DNA of 64,000 bases, from contig NZ_JAKZFR010000007.1 of NCBI RefSeq assembly GCF_022808935.1, positions 124,001 to 188,000 on the forward strand. Reading direction: 5' to 3'. Positions 38,526-49,870 of the stretch are shown one piece after another. The stretch comes from Geothrix sp. SG200 (lineage in GTDB: Bacteria > Acidobacteriota > Holophagae > Holophagales > Holophagaceae). The notes beneath the pieces were generated by a model. The model was not told the DNA's origin. It did not search any database and saw only the letters and a program-made list of their open reading frames with translations. Each line of letters begins with the position of its first letter. Position 1 is the first letter of the stretch. The position numbers and the translations under genes are program-made.

Positions 38526-38558
38526 GTTGTCAGAGAGGTCTGAGCATCCCGCAGAGAT

Positions 38559-38612
38559 GCGAAGAAGAAGGCCACCCTGGCTGACGCCTTCAACAAGGCC
38601 GAGCGCGAGTAG
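38559..38612 (+). pseudogene. Second copy of the rpsA 3' end (remnant)
   Basis: The segment encodes A-K-K-K then ATLADAFNKAERE and a TAG stop, identical in protein to the last 13 codons of rpsA. Only synonymous changes appear in the last 15 codons, near GCG/GCC, ACG/ACC and GCC/GCT. The frame is closed by a TGA at 38541-38543 and has no usable start, so it is not a gene. The remnant is followed by a second terminator hairpin. It may be left from an old tandem duplication of rpsA or from recombination with another S1 gene. Confidence 0.85.
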
Positions 38613-38625
38613 CGTTCCTTCAACT

Positions 38626-38665
38626 CACCACGACGAGGCCCCCGCAAGGGGGCTTCGTCGTGGTG
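38626..38665 (+). terminator. rpsA-type terminator hairpin (copy 2)
   Basis: CACCACGACGAGGCCCCC (38626-38643) pairs with GGGGGCTTCGTCGTGGTG (38648-38665) around GCAA, with one G/U-type pair. The core is identical to copy 1 and the stem is longer. It lies 40 bases before the sbcD start. Confidence 0.8.
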
Positions 38666-38704
38666 GGATGCGATACTCGGAACCACGCCTTCCTCCGGAC
38701 CCCC

Positions 38705-39826
38705 ATGCGCTTCCTCCACACCTCCGACTGGCACCTCGGCAAGACCCTCTGCAATGCGAACCTCCTGGAGGACCAGGCCCACGCCCTGGACCAGGTGGCG
38801 GCCATCGCCAAGGAGACTCGCGCCGAGGCCCTGGTGGTGGCCGGGGATCTCTACGACCGCGCCGTGCCGCCCAAGGAGGCCGTGGCCCTGCTGGATGATG
38901 CCCTCCATCGCCTCGTGCGGGGCCTGGGCGTGCCCGTGCTCCTCATCGCGGGCAACCACGACAGCCCCGAGCGCCTGGGCTTCGCCTCCGGCTTCCTTCG
39001 GGCCCAGGGCCTCCACGTGGCCGGGGCCCTGGGGCTGACGGAGCCCGTCCTCATCGGCAACGCCGCCTTCCACCTCCTGCCCTACGCGGATCCCGTCATG
39101 GCCCGCCACGCCTTCCAGGACGAGGGCATCCGCACGCACCAGGACGCCCTGGCGGCCCAGCTGGCCCAGGCCCGGGCGGCCCACCCCGAAGGCCACCGCT
39201 TCGTGGCCGTGGCCCACGCCTTCGTGGCCGGGGGCGAGAGCTCAGATTCGGAACTGGGCCTGGCCGTGGGCGGCACGGGCGAGGTGGACGCCACGCTCTT
39301 CCGGGACTGCGACTACACGGCCCTCGGGCACCTCCACCGGCCCCAGGCAGCCGGATTCCCCCACGTACGCTACGCCGGCAGCCTGCTCAAGTACAGCGCC
39401 TCCGAGGCCTCCCACGGCAAGGCGCTGACCCTGGTGGAGCTGCCGGAGCGCGGCCCCGCCCACACGGAGTCCCTGCCCCTCACGCCCCGCCGCGACCTGC
39501 GGCGCCTGCGCGGGCGCTTCGACGACCTCCTGCGCGGGACCCAGGGGAACCCCGACGACTACCTGTTCCTGGACCTGCTGGACGAGGGCCCGGTGCTGGA
39601 TGCCATGGCCCGCCTGAGGCAGGTCTACCCGAACATCCTCGGCATCCAGCCCGCCCCGCCGGCGGCGGCGCCCCAGGAGGCCGCGCGCGCCGCGGACCGC
39701 GACCTGGATCCCGCGGCCCTCTTCGAGGCCTTCTTCCAGGACACCGCCGGCCGCCCCATGGACGGCGAGGAGCGGGCCCTCTTCCAGGACGTGGCCGGAC
39801 AGCTGCTGGCCGGAGAGGCCGAATGA
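38705..39826 (+). CDS. sbcD: SbcD nuclease subunit
   Basis: The 373-residue Mn-dependent phosphoesterase begins MRFLHTSDWHLGKTL (first metal-binding DWHLG motif). VVAGDLYDRAVPP, IAGNHDSPERLGF and the later YTALGHLHRPQ follow, all phosphoesterase motifs of the Mre11/SbcD family. With SbcC it cleaves hairpins and double-strand ends. The ATG chosen follows the family start; the upstream extension is not conserved. It overlaps sbcC by 4 bp. SbcCD is of interest here because the window is full of long palindromes, which this enzyme cuts. Confidence 0.95.
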   Translation: MRFLHTSDWHLGKTLCNANLLEDQAHALDQVAAIAKETRAEALVVAGDLYDRAVPPKEAVALLDDALHRLVRGLGVPVLLIAGNHDSPERLGFASGFLRAQGLHVAGALGLTEPVLIGNAAFHLLPYADPVMARHAFQDEGIRTHQDALAAQLAQARAAHPEGHRFVAVAHAFVAGGESSDSELGLAVGGTGEVDATLFRDCDYTALGHLHRPQAAGFPHVRYAGSLLKYSASEASHGKALTLVELPERGPAHTESLPLTPRRDLRRLRGRFDDLLRGTQGNPDDYLFLDLLDEGPVLDAMARLRQVYPNILGIQPAPPAAAPQEAARAADRDLDPAALFEAFFQDTAGRPMDGEERALFQDVAGQLLAGEAE

Positions 39827-42615
39827 AGCCCCTGCGCCTCAGCCTGGAAGCCTTCGGCCCCTACGCGGGAAGGCAGGACCTCGACTTCGCGGACCTGGGG
39901 GACCAGTCCTTCTTCCTCATCCACGGCCCCACGGGCGCCGGCAAGACCAGCATCCTGGACGGCATCAGCTACGCCCTCTACGGCCAGACCAGCGGCGGCC
40001 TGCGGGAGACCCGCGACCTGCGCAGCCACTTCGCCGCCGCGGACACGCCCACCCGCGTGACCTTCGACTTCGCCCTGGGCGCGAAGACCTACCGGGTGGA
40101 GCGCACGCCAGAACAGCAAGTTCCCAAGGTGCGCAGCGGCGGTACGAAGAAGCAGCCCTACGCGGCGCATCTGTGGGAGCTGGCGGGGGGCGCCGAGGTG
40201 CCCCTGGCCACGGAGAAGCCCACGGTGGTGGACGCGGCGGTGGCGGATCTGCTGGGCTTCCGGGCCAGCCAGTTCCGGCAGGTGGTCCTGTTGCCCCAGG
40301 GCCGCTTCCAGGAGTTCATGCTGGCGGGCTCCGCCGACCGCCAGGCCATCCTCCAGACCCTCTTCCAGACCGGCCGCTACGCCGCCCTCGCCGAGGCCCT
40401 GGGAGAGCGCGAGAAGGCCCTGCGCGAGGCCCTCCTCGCGGCCCAGGCCGAGGAACGCCAGCTCCTCGCCCAGGCCGGCGTGGCCGCCGCCCGGGAGCTG
40501 CCGGACCGCCTCGAGGCCACGGCCCAGCTGGTGGAGGCGCGGGTCCGCGAACAGGCCGAAGCCCGCCGGACCTTCGACCGGGCGGAGAGAGTCCTGGGCG
40601 AGGGGAAGCATCTGGAGGAGGCTCTCGCGCGGGTCCAGCTACTGGAACGGGAGGAGGTCCGCCTGGCGGAGGCCAGCGAGGCGCGGGCCCGGGCCCTGGC
40701 AAAAGCCGAAGCCGCCCTGGCCCACGAAGAGGCCCGGGAACCCCTCCGCGAGGAGCTGCGCCGCGCCATCGCCCGCCTGGAGGAGCTGGAGCCCAAGTTG
40801 GTCGACCTCGAGCAGGCCCGGAAGGAGGCCGAAGGCGCAACCCAGGAGGCCCGGCGCCTCCAGATCTCGGCCGACGAGGACATCCGGCGCCGCGACGCCG
40901 CCGGGCTGGAGGCCACGCACCAGAGAGCTCTCCTACAGGAGCTGCGGACCGAGGCCTCCCAACTGGAAGGCCGTGATGGCCTGCTCCGTCTGGCCCGCCA
41001 GAGGCGGACACAGCGCGAGCAATTCGATCAGGCGAAGCAGCTGGTCGAGCGCGCCTCGGCCGTCCATGATGCCGCCCATGCCGGGTTGAAGGCCGCCGAG
41101 CAATCAGTCCAGGCAGCCCGCACCTGGCTCCGGGATCTCCAGGAACGGCACCTCGCCGCCCAGGCGGCCCATCTGGCCCAGAACCTGAGCCCCGGCGAGC
41201 CGTGCCCCGTCTGCGGCAGCGAGGCACATCCCCATCCCGCGGCGCCTTCCTCAGACCAGCCGGACGAGCAGGCCCTCCAGCGGGCCCGGGCCCAGCAGGA
41301 CGAGGCCGAGGCGGCCCTGGGCCAGGCCCAGAAGTCCGCTGCCTCGCGCTTCGCGGATCTGGAAACGGCCCGTGCCCGCCGCGAGGATCTCGCCCATCAC
41401 CTGGGCGAGGACGCGCATGCGGATCCCGCCGCCCTGGAAGCCGAGGAGGCGCGCTACCTGGAGGCCCTGCAACGCAGCCGCCAGGCCGAGGCCAGCCTGT
41501 CCCGGATCGAGCGGAGCCTGGCTGAAGCTGAGGCGGTCCAGCAGCAGGCGGAGGCCAATCTTGCCGCCACCACCCGTCGGCAATCGGAGATCGCGCTCCT
41601 GGAGGCCGGGGCCCAGGCCCGGATGAAGGTCCACGTGGCGGCCCTGCCCGAGGAGCTGCGCGCCCCCGGGGCGCTCGCCGCCCAGCAGAGGGAGGCGGAA
41701 GGGGAGCTCGCCCGGTCCGAGGCCGGACTGAAGGCGGCCCGCGAGGCCCGAAATGCGGGCCAGGCTGCGGCCATCGAAGCCGAGGCCGCGCTCCGGTCGC
41801 ACCGGGCCCGCCTGGAGGCCAGCCGAGCCGAGGGACGGAGGGTCGAGGCTGAGTTCGCTGCGGCCCTGGAAGCGGCTGGCGGCGAGCCTCCATCCGAGGT
41901 ATCACCCGTCCCGGACCTGCCTGCCCTCCAGGCGGCGCGGGATGGCGCCCAGGCGCGGTTCGCCCGGGCCGGCGAGGCCCTGGGCCACGCCCAGTCCGAG
42001 CGGGCCGCCCTCCAGCGCCTGGAGGCGTCCCTGGCGGAGCTGGGGGCCCGGCAGGGCGTGGAGGAGCGCCGCCACCGGGCGGCGGCAAGCCTGGCCCGGG
42101 TGGCCCGGGGCGAGGACGGCGCCCGGGTCTCCTTCGAGCGCTACGTCCAGGGCACCCTCCTGGACGAGGTACTGGTCTCCGCCTCGGAACGCCTCCGCCG
42201 CATGAGCAAGCAACGCTACGCCCTGCGGCGGGCCACCACCGGCGGCGACCTGCGCCGGGCCGGGGGCCTGGAGCTGGAGATCACGGACGCCCACACCGGT
42301 CGCGCCCGGGCCGTGAGCTCGCTCTCGGGGGGCGAGGGCTTCCAGGCCAGCCTGGCCCTGGCCCTGGGCCTCTCGGACGTGGTGCAGCGCCATGCCGGCG
42401 GCATCCGGCTGGACACGGTGTTCATCGACGAGGGCTTCGGCAGCCTCGATGCCGAGGCCCTGGACCTGGCCCTCCGCACCCTGGAGGAGCTGAACCAGGG
42501 CGGCCGGCTGGTGGGCCTCATCAGCCACCTGGACGACGTGAAGGCGCGCATCTCCGCCCGCCTGGAAGTGACGCCCGGTCCTGGCGGCAGCCACGCCCGG
42601 TTCCGGGTCGATTGA
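39823..42615 (+). CDS. sbcC: SbcC SMC-like ATPase subunit
   Basis: The 930-residue protein has Walker A GPTGAGKTSILDGISYALYG near residue 38. Two long coiled coils (~200-450 and 470-700) surround the zinc hook CPVC (461-464). The C-terminal ATPase half has the signature SSLSGGEGFQASLALALGL and Walker B TVFIDEGFGSLD. The protein is the partner of SbcD. Its length is a little below the 1,048 residues of E. coli SbcC, because the coiled coils are shorter. The start overlaps the sbcD stop (ATGA). Confidence 0.95.
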   Translation: MKPLRLSLEAFGPYAGRQDLDFADLGDQSFFLIHGPTGAGKTSILDGISYALYGQTSGGLRETRDLRSHFAAADTPTRVTFDFALGAKTYRVERTPEQQVPKVRSGGTKKQPYAAHLWELAGGAEVPLATEKPTVVDAAVADLLGFRASQFRQVVLLPQGRFQEFMLAGSADRQAILQTLFQTGRYAALAEALGEREKALREALLAAQAEERQLLAQAGVAAARELPDRLEATAQLVEARVREQAEARRTFDRAERVLGEGKHLEEALARVQLLEREEVRLAEASEARARALAKAEAALAHEEAREPLREELRRAIARLEELEPKLVDLEQARKEAEGATQEARRLQISADEDIRRRDAAGLEATHQRALLQELRTEASQLEGRDGLLRLARQRRTQREQFDQAKQLVERASAVHDAAHAGLKAAEQSVQAARTWLRDLQERHLAAQAAHLAQNLSPGEPCPVCGSEAHPHPAAPSSDQPDEQALQRARAQQDEAEAALGQAQKSAASRFADLETARARREDLAHHLGEDAHADPAALEAEEARYLEALQRSRQAEASLSRIERSLAEAEAVQQQAEANLAATTRRQSEIALLEAGAQARMKVHVAALPEELRAPGALAAQQREAEGELARSEAGLKAAREARNAGQAAAIEAEAALRSHRARLEASRAEGRRVEAEFAAALEAAGGEPPSEVSPVPDLPALQAARDGAQARFARAGEALGHAQSERAALQRLEASLAELGARQGVEERRHRAAASLARVARGEDGARVSFERYVQGTLLDEVLVSASERLRRMSKQRYALRRATTGGDLRRAGGLELEITDAHTGRARAVSSLSGGEGFQASLALALGLSDVVQRHAGGIRLDTVFIDEGFGSLDAEALDLALRTLEELNQGGRLVGLISHLDDVKARISARLEVTPGPGGSHARFRVD

Positions 42616-42667
42616 GGGATTACCTCGCAAGAAGTGGTATGCTCCTGGACATCCTCCCGGAGTTTCC

Positions 42668-45031
<2,364 letters not shown>

Positions 45032-45053
45032 GACCCATCCCGGAGCAGCATCC

Positions 45054-45090
45054 AGCCCAGAACCCCGGCCCTCAGCCAGGGTTCTGGGCT
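45054..45090 (+). terminator. Terminator hairpin after the S9 peptidase gene
   Basis: AGCCCAGAACCC (45054-45065) pairs perfectly with GGGTTCTGGGCT (45079-45090) around a 13-base loop. It is followed by TTCCGGCTTTCTGGCTTTCC, which has three short T-runs. The site lies between convergent genes. Confidence 0.75.
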
Positions 45091-45157
45091 TTCCGGCTTT
45101 CTGGCTTTCCGGTAGAGGCCGGACGGTGGGTGCGTCCTTCTCCACCTATCCCGGGGT

Positions 45158-46102
45158 TCACCCCTTGGATGGTTCTGCGTTTTCCGCGGAGGCAGGGCTG
45201 CCCTTGGGTGCCTTAGACTTCTCAGCCCAGATCCCCGTGACGATGGGCATACCGTCCATCGGATGCTTGCCCGGATCCCAGCTGCGGGTGATCTTCAGCG
45301 TGAACGGATTCGCCTTGCTGGACATCCAGCCCGGGTCGTCGACGATGACGTGTACGTTCTGGGTCTCCCGGGTGGGATTGGTGAAGGTCACTTCCGGATT
45401 GCCGGTTGGAATGAGGTTCTGGAGCATCCCCTGGTCCAGACCACCCCACTTGTTGACCATGATCAGGCGGAACCACCCTTCATTGGGATGGCGAAGCCTG
45501 ATGTGGATCTTTTCACCGGCTGGCACCCGGAACCCGTACGCGGTCCACCCGGCCGGAAATTTGCAGAGGCCGCTGAGCTCGTTGATGGCTCCTTCCACCG
45601 GGTGAATCGCAATGAATCCGCGCCGGGCCATGGCCTGGATTTCCGCCATGAGATCCCGTTTCCGCCACAATTCCTGCGTGGGTTGGACTTGGCAGCGCGG
45701 AAGGGCCCTCGGCTCGACGATGATTTTCGCGGCCGGATCCAGCTCCCCTTTCCCGGGCGCAACCTGGGATTGGGGTTTGACTGGATCATCCTGCTGCTTC
45801 ACAAGCCTCCGCCCTTCTCCTGGAGCGGGTCGCTCGGAAGGCGACGGTGCCATTGCCCGCTCCATGGAACGTGCTGGAGTGGGATGCGGTCGATCCACGT
45901 GAGGCTGCCTCGCCGGAGCTGCTGGCTGGACCCGTGACGGGATTTGCTCCCTGAGAGCAGGAGGCACCGGCCGCTCTGGGCGGCTCAGGTCTTGGGCCGA
46001 GACCCACCCCAAGCCAAGGGCAGGGCCAAGGGCCGAAAGCCCCAATGCAAGGCCCCCCACCCGCGACAGGAGGAATGAAGGTAGGAGTTTTTGGGCCGTC
46101 AC
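45158..46102 (-). CDS. Secreted protein of unknown function with proline-rich N-terminus
   Basis: I place the start at a GTG with GGAGG seven bases upstream, giving 314 residues. The open frame extends 25 codons further to an ATG at 46177, but that part lacks an SD and precedes the signal peptide. A signal-like segment (LLSRVGGLALGLSALGPALGLGWVSAQD) is followed by a proline-rich linker (~45-130). A compact C-terminal domain (~160-300) contains FRVPAGEKIHIRLRHPNEGWFRL and VDDPGWMSSKANPFTLKI. It looks like a single beta-sandwich domain. Divergent from the LuxR-type regulator, which may control it. Confidence 0.7.
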   Translation of the reverse strand: MTAQKLLPSFLLSRVGGLALGLSALGPALGLGWVSAQDLSRPERPVPPALREQIPSRVQPAAPARQPHVDRPHPTPARSMERAMAPSPSERPAPGEGRRLVKQQDDPVKPQSQVAPGKGELDPAAKIIVEPRALPRCQVQPTQELWRKRDLMAEIQAMARRGFIAIHPVEGAINELSGLCKFPAGWTAYGFRVPAGEKIHIRLRHPNEGWFRLIMVNKWGGLDQGMLQNLIPTGNPEVTFTNPTRETQNVHVIVDDPGWMSSKANPFTLKITRSWDPGKHPMDGMPIVTGIWAEKSKAPKGSPASAENAEPSKG

Positions 46103-46270
46103 GGAGAGCCTCCACTGGGATGGGAAGGAAGGTGGTGCCCCCGAAAGGTGGAGCTGTTCGCACCCGATTCCATCCACCGAAAGTCCTGATTCCGGAAATC
46201 CGGACTTAAGTCGGTCCGTGGGCCATCACGCCCAAGCGGAAGCCACGCCCAGGTGAGCTATCCTGACCTT

Positions 46271-47287
46271 ATGTTTCCGAGCATGATCTTGACCTTCTTG
46301 CTGGCCCTGGCCACCGGGTTCACCTCCATGGCCTTCCTGTCCCAGCGGTCCCACCGTCACTACTCCCCCGTGACGGAGGAACTCATCCCGTCCCTGCTGT
46401 TCTACAACCTGTGGATTCTCCTGCGGATGTTCTACCGGTTCATGGAGGCGAGCGTGCTCGGGGGGCTTACACCCGCCGCCGGCCGGCTGGCCATCCTCGG
46501 ACTCAGCAGCCTCTCCATGATCCTGGCCATCCACCTGGGTTTGTCCTACCTGGCCTTCACGCTCGGCGTCACCCGGCCTAACCAGCCCCAGACCGCCCGG
46601 CGCCGGCCCTGGAAGGCCGCCGCGTGGCTGTCGGCGGGCATGGTCGCGCTCAATCTGATCCTGTATGCCCTGCACCAGGAGGCCCTGATCGGGCTGCTCA
46701 TCCGCACGCTCGTTTCGCTGACCTTTCTGGGCATGGCGCTAGTCAGCCTGTGGTTTTTCTTCGGCACCCATCCGATCCAGCCGGGGACTTCCTGGCGGCA
46801 CCTCCGCTTTCTCGGAGCGGCCTACTCCCTGGTCTTCGTGACGCTGACCCTGTTCATCGGATGGTACCGTTTCTCCGCCACGATCCATCCGCACCTCTAC
46901 GTCACCATCACCGTCAGCCTCGGGATGATGTACAACCTGGTGACCGTGCTCTGGATCCACCTCTTCGACAGGACCCTCCAAGCCCAGGCACCGCCCGGTG
47001 CCCCCCTCCTGCCGGCCAGGTTCACGGGAGTTCCCCTCGTCGAGGCCTACGGGATCTCCAAGCGAGAGGAAGAGGTCATCCAGCTGGTGTGTCAGGGCCT
47101 CACCAACCAGGAGATCGCAGATGCGCTCTTCATTTCCCTGAAAACAGTGAAAGACCACAACTACCGGATCTTCCAGAAGACGGGAGTCCGTAATCGGGTG
47201 GAACTCGTTCAGCTGGTTCAGAAACTGACACTGGAAGAAGAACGGGGCGTAGCCTCCAGAACCCCTTCCCCGGCACCAGCCCTGTGA
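46271..47287 (+). CDS. Membrane-integrated LuxR-type transcriptional regulator
   Basis: The protein of about 338 residues has seven predicted membrane helices in its first ~240 residues (for example MILTFLLALATGFTSMAFL, LAILGLSSLSMILAIHLGLSY, LYVTITVSLGMMYNLVTVLW). A C-terminal LuxR helix-turn-helix follows: ISKREEEVIQLVCQGLTNQEIADALFIS, then LKTVKDHNYRIFQKTGVRNRVEL. The start could also be the GTG at 46253. A 7TM sensor joined directly to a LuxR HTH would bind DNA at the membrane. It is divergent from the secreted protein gene. Confidence 0.85.
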   Translation: MFPSMILTFLLALATGFTSMAFLSQRSHRHYSPVTEELIPSLLFYNLWILLRMFYRFMEASVLGGLTPAAGRLAILGLSSLSMILAIHLGLSYLAFTLGVTRPNQPQTARRRPWKAAAWLSAGMVALNLILYALHQEALIGLLIRTLVSLTFLGMALVSLWFFFGTHPIQPGTSWRHLRFLGAAYSLVFVTLTLFIGWYRFSATIHPHLYVTITVSLGMMYNLVTVLWIHLFDRTLQAQAPPGAPLLPARFTGVPLVEAYGISKREEEVIQLVCQGLTNQEIADALFISLKTVKDHNYRIFQKTGVRNRVELVQLVQKLTLEEERGVASRTPSPAPAL

Positions 47288-47311
47288 CCGGAGAAGTGCG
47301 GCGCTTGGCTC

Positions 47312-48988
47312 CTATTCGGATGCCACGCCGCTGTCGGGCCAGCGCTTGGTGTCGGCGGCGCCTTCGGGCTGGCCATGCCGCACGAGGATCACCTGGGCGC
47401 AGCCCTGCTTCGGCACCTCCTTGAGCGTGTGGCCCATGGCCTTCAGTGCCTCGCGGGTGGCGGCGGGGAGGTCGGCCTCCACCTGGATGCGGTCCGGCAG
47501 CCACTGGTGGTGGAAGCGCGGGGCGTCCACGGCGGCGCGGGCGCCCATGCCGAAGTCCACCACGTTGAGCACGGTGTTCAGCACCGTGGCGGGGATGGTG
47601 CGGCCGCCGGGGCTGCCGCTCACCATGACCACGGAACCGTCCTTCACCAGGATCACGGGACACATGCTGGAGAGCGGTCGCCGGCCGGGCCGGGCCAGGT
47701 TCGGTGCGGTGCCGATGCGGCCCGTGGCGTCCGTCAGGCCGGGCACGGCGTTGAAGTCGCCCAGCTCGTTGTTCAGCAGGAAGCCCGCGCCGGGCACGAT
47801 GCGCTTCAGGCCGTAGCTCTCCTCCAGGGTGTAGGTGAGGCTCACGGCGTTGCCCGCGCGGTCGAGGACGGACAGGTGGGTGGTGTGCGGGCGGTCCGGC
47901 TCCCAGGAGAACCGCGCCGGATCCGAGACCGACGCGCGATCTGGCCGGATGGTGGCCCGCAGCTCGGCGGCGTAGGCCTTCGAGAGCAGGCGCGCCATCG
48001 GGATGTCCCCAGCGGAGGCCGGATCGCCCAGGAACTGCGCCCGGTCGGCGAAGGCCCGCCGCAGGGCTTCCGCCCCCAGGTGGACTGCCGCGGGGGATCC
48101 GGAACCGGCGGCCTTCAAATCGAAGCCCTCAAGGATGTTCAAGGACTCGATCAGCACCTGGCCGCCGGAGCTGGGGGGCGGCGCGGCCAGCAGCTCGACG
48201 CCCCGGTAGGTGCCGCGCAGCGGCTCTCGCAGGATGGGCCGGTAGGCGCGCAGGTCCGCGGCCGTGATCGGGCCTCCGTTCGCCCTCATGTCGCGGACGA
48301 TCAGGGCCGCGGTCCGGCCGCGGTAGAAGTCGGTCCAGTCCTTGGCCAGCCTTTGCAGGGTGCGGGCCAGGTCCCGCTGCACCAGGCGGTCACCCGCGCG
48401 AAGCGGCTTCCCCTCGCGGCTGAACTGGGCCAGGGTCGGCGCATGGCGGGCGAAGGCGGGCAGCTGCTCTGCGAGACTGGCGGCCTGGTTCTCCGACAGC
48501 GCGAAGCCCTCGCGGGCGAGCCGGACGGCGGGCGCCACCAGGCGGGCCCAGGGCAGCCGCCCTTCCCGCCTCCAGGCCTCGCGCAGTCCCGCCACCGTGC
48601 CCGGCACGCCGACGCTGGCCAGGCTGCCGTGATGCTTCGCCTCGTCGTAGGCGCCGTCCGCCTTGAGCCACATGCGGGGGTGGGCGGAGGCCGGCGCCGA
48701 CTCGCGGAAATCGATGAACGAGGCCTGACCCCGGGTAGGCCTCGACAGCAGGAAGCCGCCCCCGCCCAGGTTGCCGGCGGCGGGATGGACGACGGCCAGG
48801 GCGAAGGCCGTGGCCACGGCCGCATCCACGGCGCTGCCCCCCTCGCGCAGCACCTGGGCGCCGGCCTCGGAGGCCAGGCGCTCCTGACTCACCACCACGC
48901 CGCCGGGGGGCTGGGCCCCCAATGGCAGGGCGAGGGACGGCCCGAGGGTCAGGGCGAGGACGAGGGCCAGAAACGGGCGAAAGGGCAC
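47312..48988 (-). CDS. ggt: Gamma-glutamyltransferase
   Basis: The protein of about 558 residues starts at a GTG with GGAG six bases upstream; an ATG at 49024 is the alternative start. After a signal peptide (LALVLALTLGPSLALPLGA) come the GGT landmarks: GGSAVDAAVATAFALAVVHP, GGGGFLL, the autocleavage site with the new N-terminal threonine in HTTHLSVLDRAG, and the PRFHHQWLPD segment. The enzyme transfers the gamma-glutamyl group of glutathione and similar peptides and works in the periplasm. Its start lies about 45 bases from the divergent hemolysin III gene. Confidence 0.93.
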   Translation of the reverse strand: MPFRPFLALVLALTLGPSLALPLGAQPPGGVVVSQERLASEAGAQVLREGGSAVDAAVATAFALAVVHPAAGNLGGGGFLLSRPTRGQASFIDFRESAPASAHPRMWLKADGAYDEAKHHGSLASVGVPGTVAGLREAWRREGRLPWARLVAPAVRLAREGFALSENQAASLAEQLPAFARHAPTLAQFSREGKPLRAGDRLVQRDLARTLQRLAKDWTDFYRGRTAALIVRDMRANGGPITAADLRAYRPILREPLRGTYRGVELLAAPPPSSGGQVLIESLNILEGFDLKAAGSGSPAAVHLGAEALRRAFADRAQFLGDPASAGDIPMARLLSKAYAAELRATIRPDRASVSDPARFSWEPDRPHTTHLSVLDRAGNAVSLTYTLEESYGLKRIVPGAGFLLNNELGDFNAVPGLTDATGRIGTAPNLARPGRRPLSSMCPVILVKDGSVVMVSGSPGGRTIPATVLNTVLNVVDFGMGARAAVDAPRFHHQWLPDRIQVEADLPAATREALKAMGHTLKEVPKQGCAQVILVRHGQPEGAADTKRWPDSGVASE

Positions 48989-49033
48989 GGGTGCTCCGAG
49001 CGGGGAATGCCTCGAGTCTGTCATCCTTGAGGC

Positions 49034-49798
49034 ATGTCCCGAAGCGCCGTCATTCCCGGCTCGACGCCGCAGACCTCCAGCGAGGAGCTGGCCAACAGCC
49101 TCACCCACGGGCTGGGCGCGGCCCTGGCCATCGCGGGCCTCGTGCTCATGGTGGTGGAGGCGGCCCTCCACGGCACGGCGCGGGACGTGGTGGGCGCGGC
49201 CATCTTCGGCTCGACCCTCATCCTGCTCTACCTCATGAGCACCCTCTACCACGCCTTCCGCGGCCCCCGCGTGAAGCTGGTGTTCAAGGTCTTCGACCAC
49301 TCGGCCATCTTCCTGCTCATCGCCGGCACCTACACGCCCTTCTGCCTCTCGGCCCTGGGCCGCGTCAGCCCGGGCTGGGGTTGGACCGTCTTCGGTCTGG
49401 TGTGGGCCCTCGCCGTGGCGGGCATCACCTTCAAGGGCGTCTTCTACGGCCGCATCGCCAAGGTGGCCCTGCGCCCCGCCCCCGTGGACCACCTGCACGC
49501 GCTGCCGGACACCTCCGTGGATCCTGCCTTCGTCAGGCGCATGGGCTGGATCTCCACGGGCATCTACCTGCTCATGGGCTGGATCATCGTCATCGCCGCG
49601 GCGCCCCTGGGCCGCTCGCTGTCCTCCCACGGCCTCTACTGGCTCTTCGGCGGCGGGGTCTTCTACAGCGTGGGCGCCGTCATCTACAGCCTGAAGAAGC
49701 TGCCCTTCCACCACGCGCTCTGGCACCTATTCGTGGTGGCGGGAAGCGCCTGCCACGTGTTCGCGGTGCTCTTCCACGTCATCCCCGCAGCGGGCTGA
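49034..49798 (+). CDS. Hemolysin III/PAQR-family membrane protein
   Basis: The 254-residue protein has seven membrane helices and the HlyIII/adiponectin-receptor-type metal-site residues. These lie in LMSTLYHAFRG (Ser/His region), VFKVFDHSAIFLLIAGTYTPF (Asp/His) and the C-terminal FHHALWHLFVVAGSACHVFAVLFH (two His). PAQR proteins are zinc-dependent hydrolases or membrane-fluidity factors; the bacterial role is unclear. Start and length are normal. Confidence 0.92.
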   Translation: MSRSAVIPGSTPQTSSEELANSLTHGLGAALAIAGLVLMVVEAALHGTARDVVGAAIFGSTLILLYLMSTLYHAFRGPRVKLVFKVFDHSAIFLLIAGTYTPFCLSALGRVSPGWGWTVFGLVWALAVAGITFKGVFYGRIAKVALRPAPVDHLHALPDTSVDPAFVRRMGWISTGIYLLMGWIIVIAAAPLGRSLSSHGLYWLFGGGVFYSVGAVIYSLKKLPFHHALWHLFVVAGSACHVFAVLFHVIPAAG

Positions 49799-49870
49799 TC
49801 CATGCCACGAGGCCAGCAGTAAGGCCATAAAAACTTCCTGATGACCAGGAAGAGTAGGCCTGAAAGATCG

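Noticed and set aside
38527-38898. A 123-codon frame covering the duplicated rpsA tail and the start of sbcD
   Set aside because: It reads the rpsA remnant in the wrong frame and runs into sbcD out of frame; no SD.
36734-39217. An 827-codon minus-strand frame over rpsA and sbcD
   Set aside because: Antisense shadow; rpsA and sbcD motifs on the plus strand are unmistakable.
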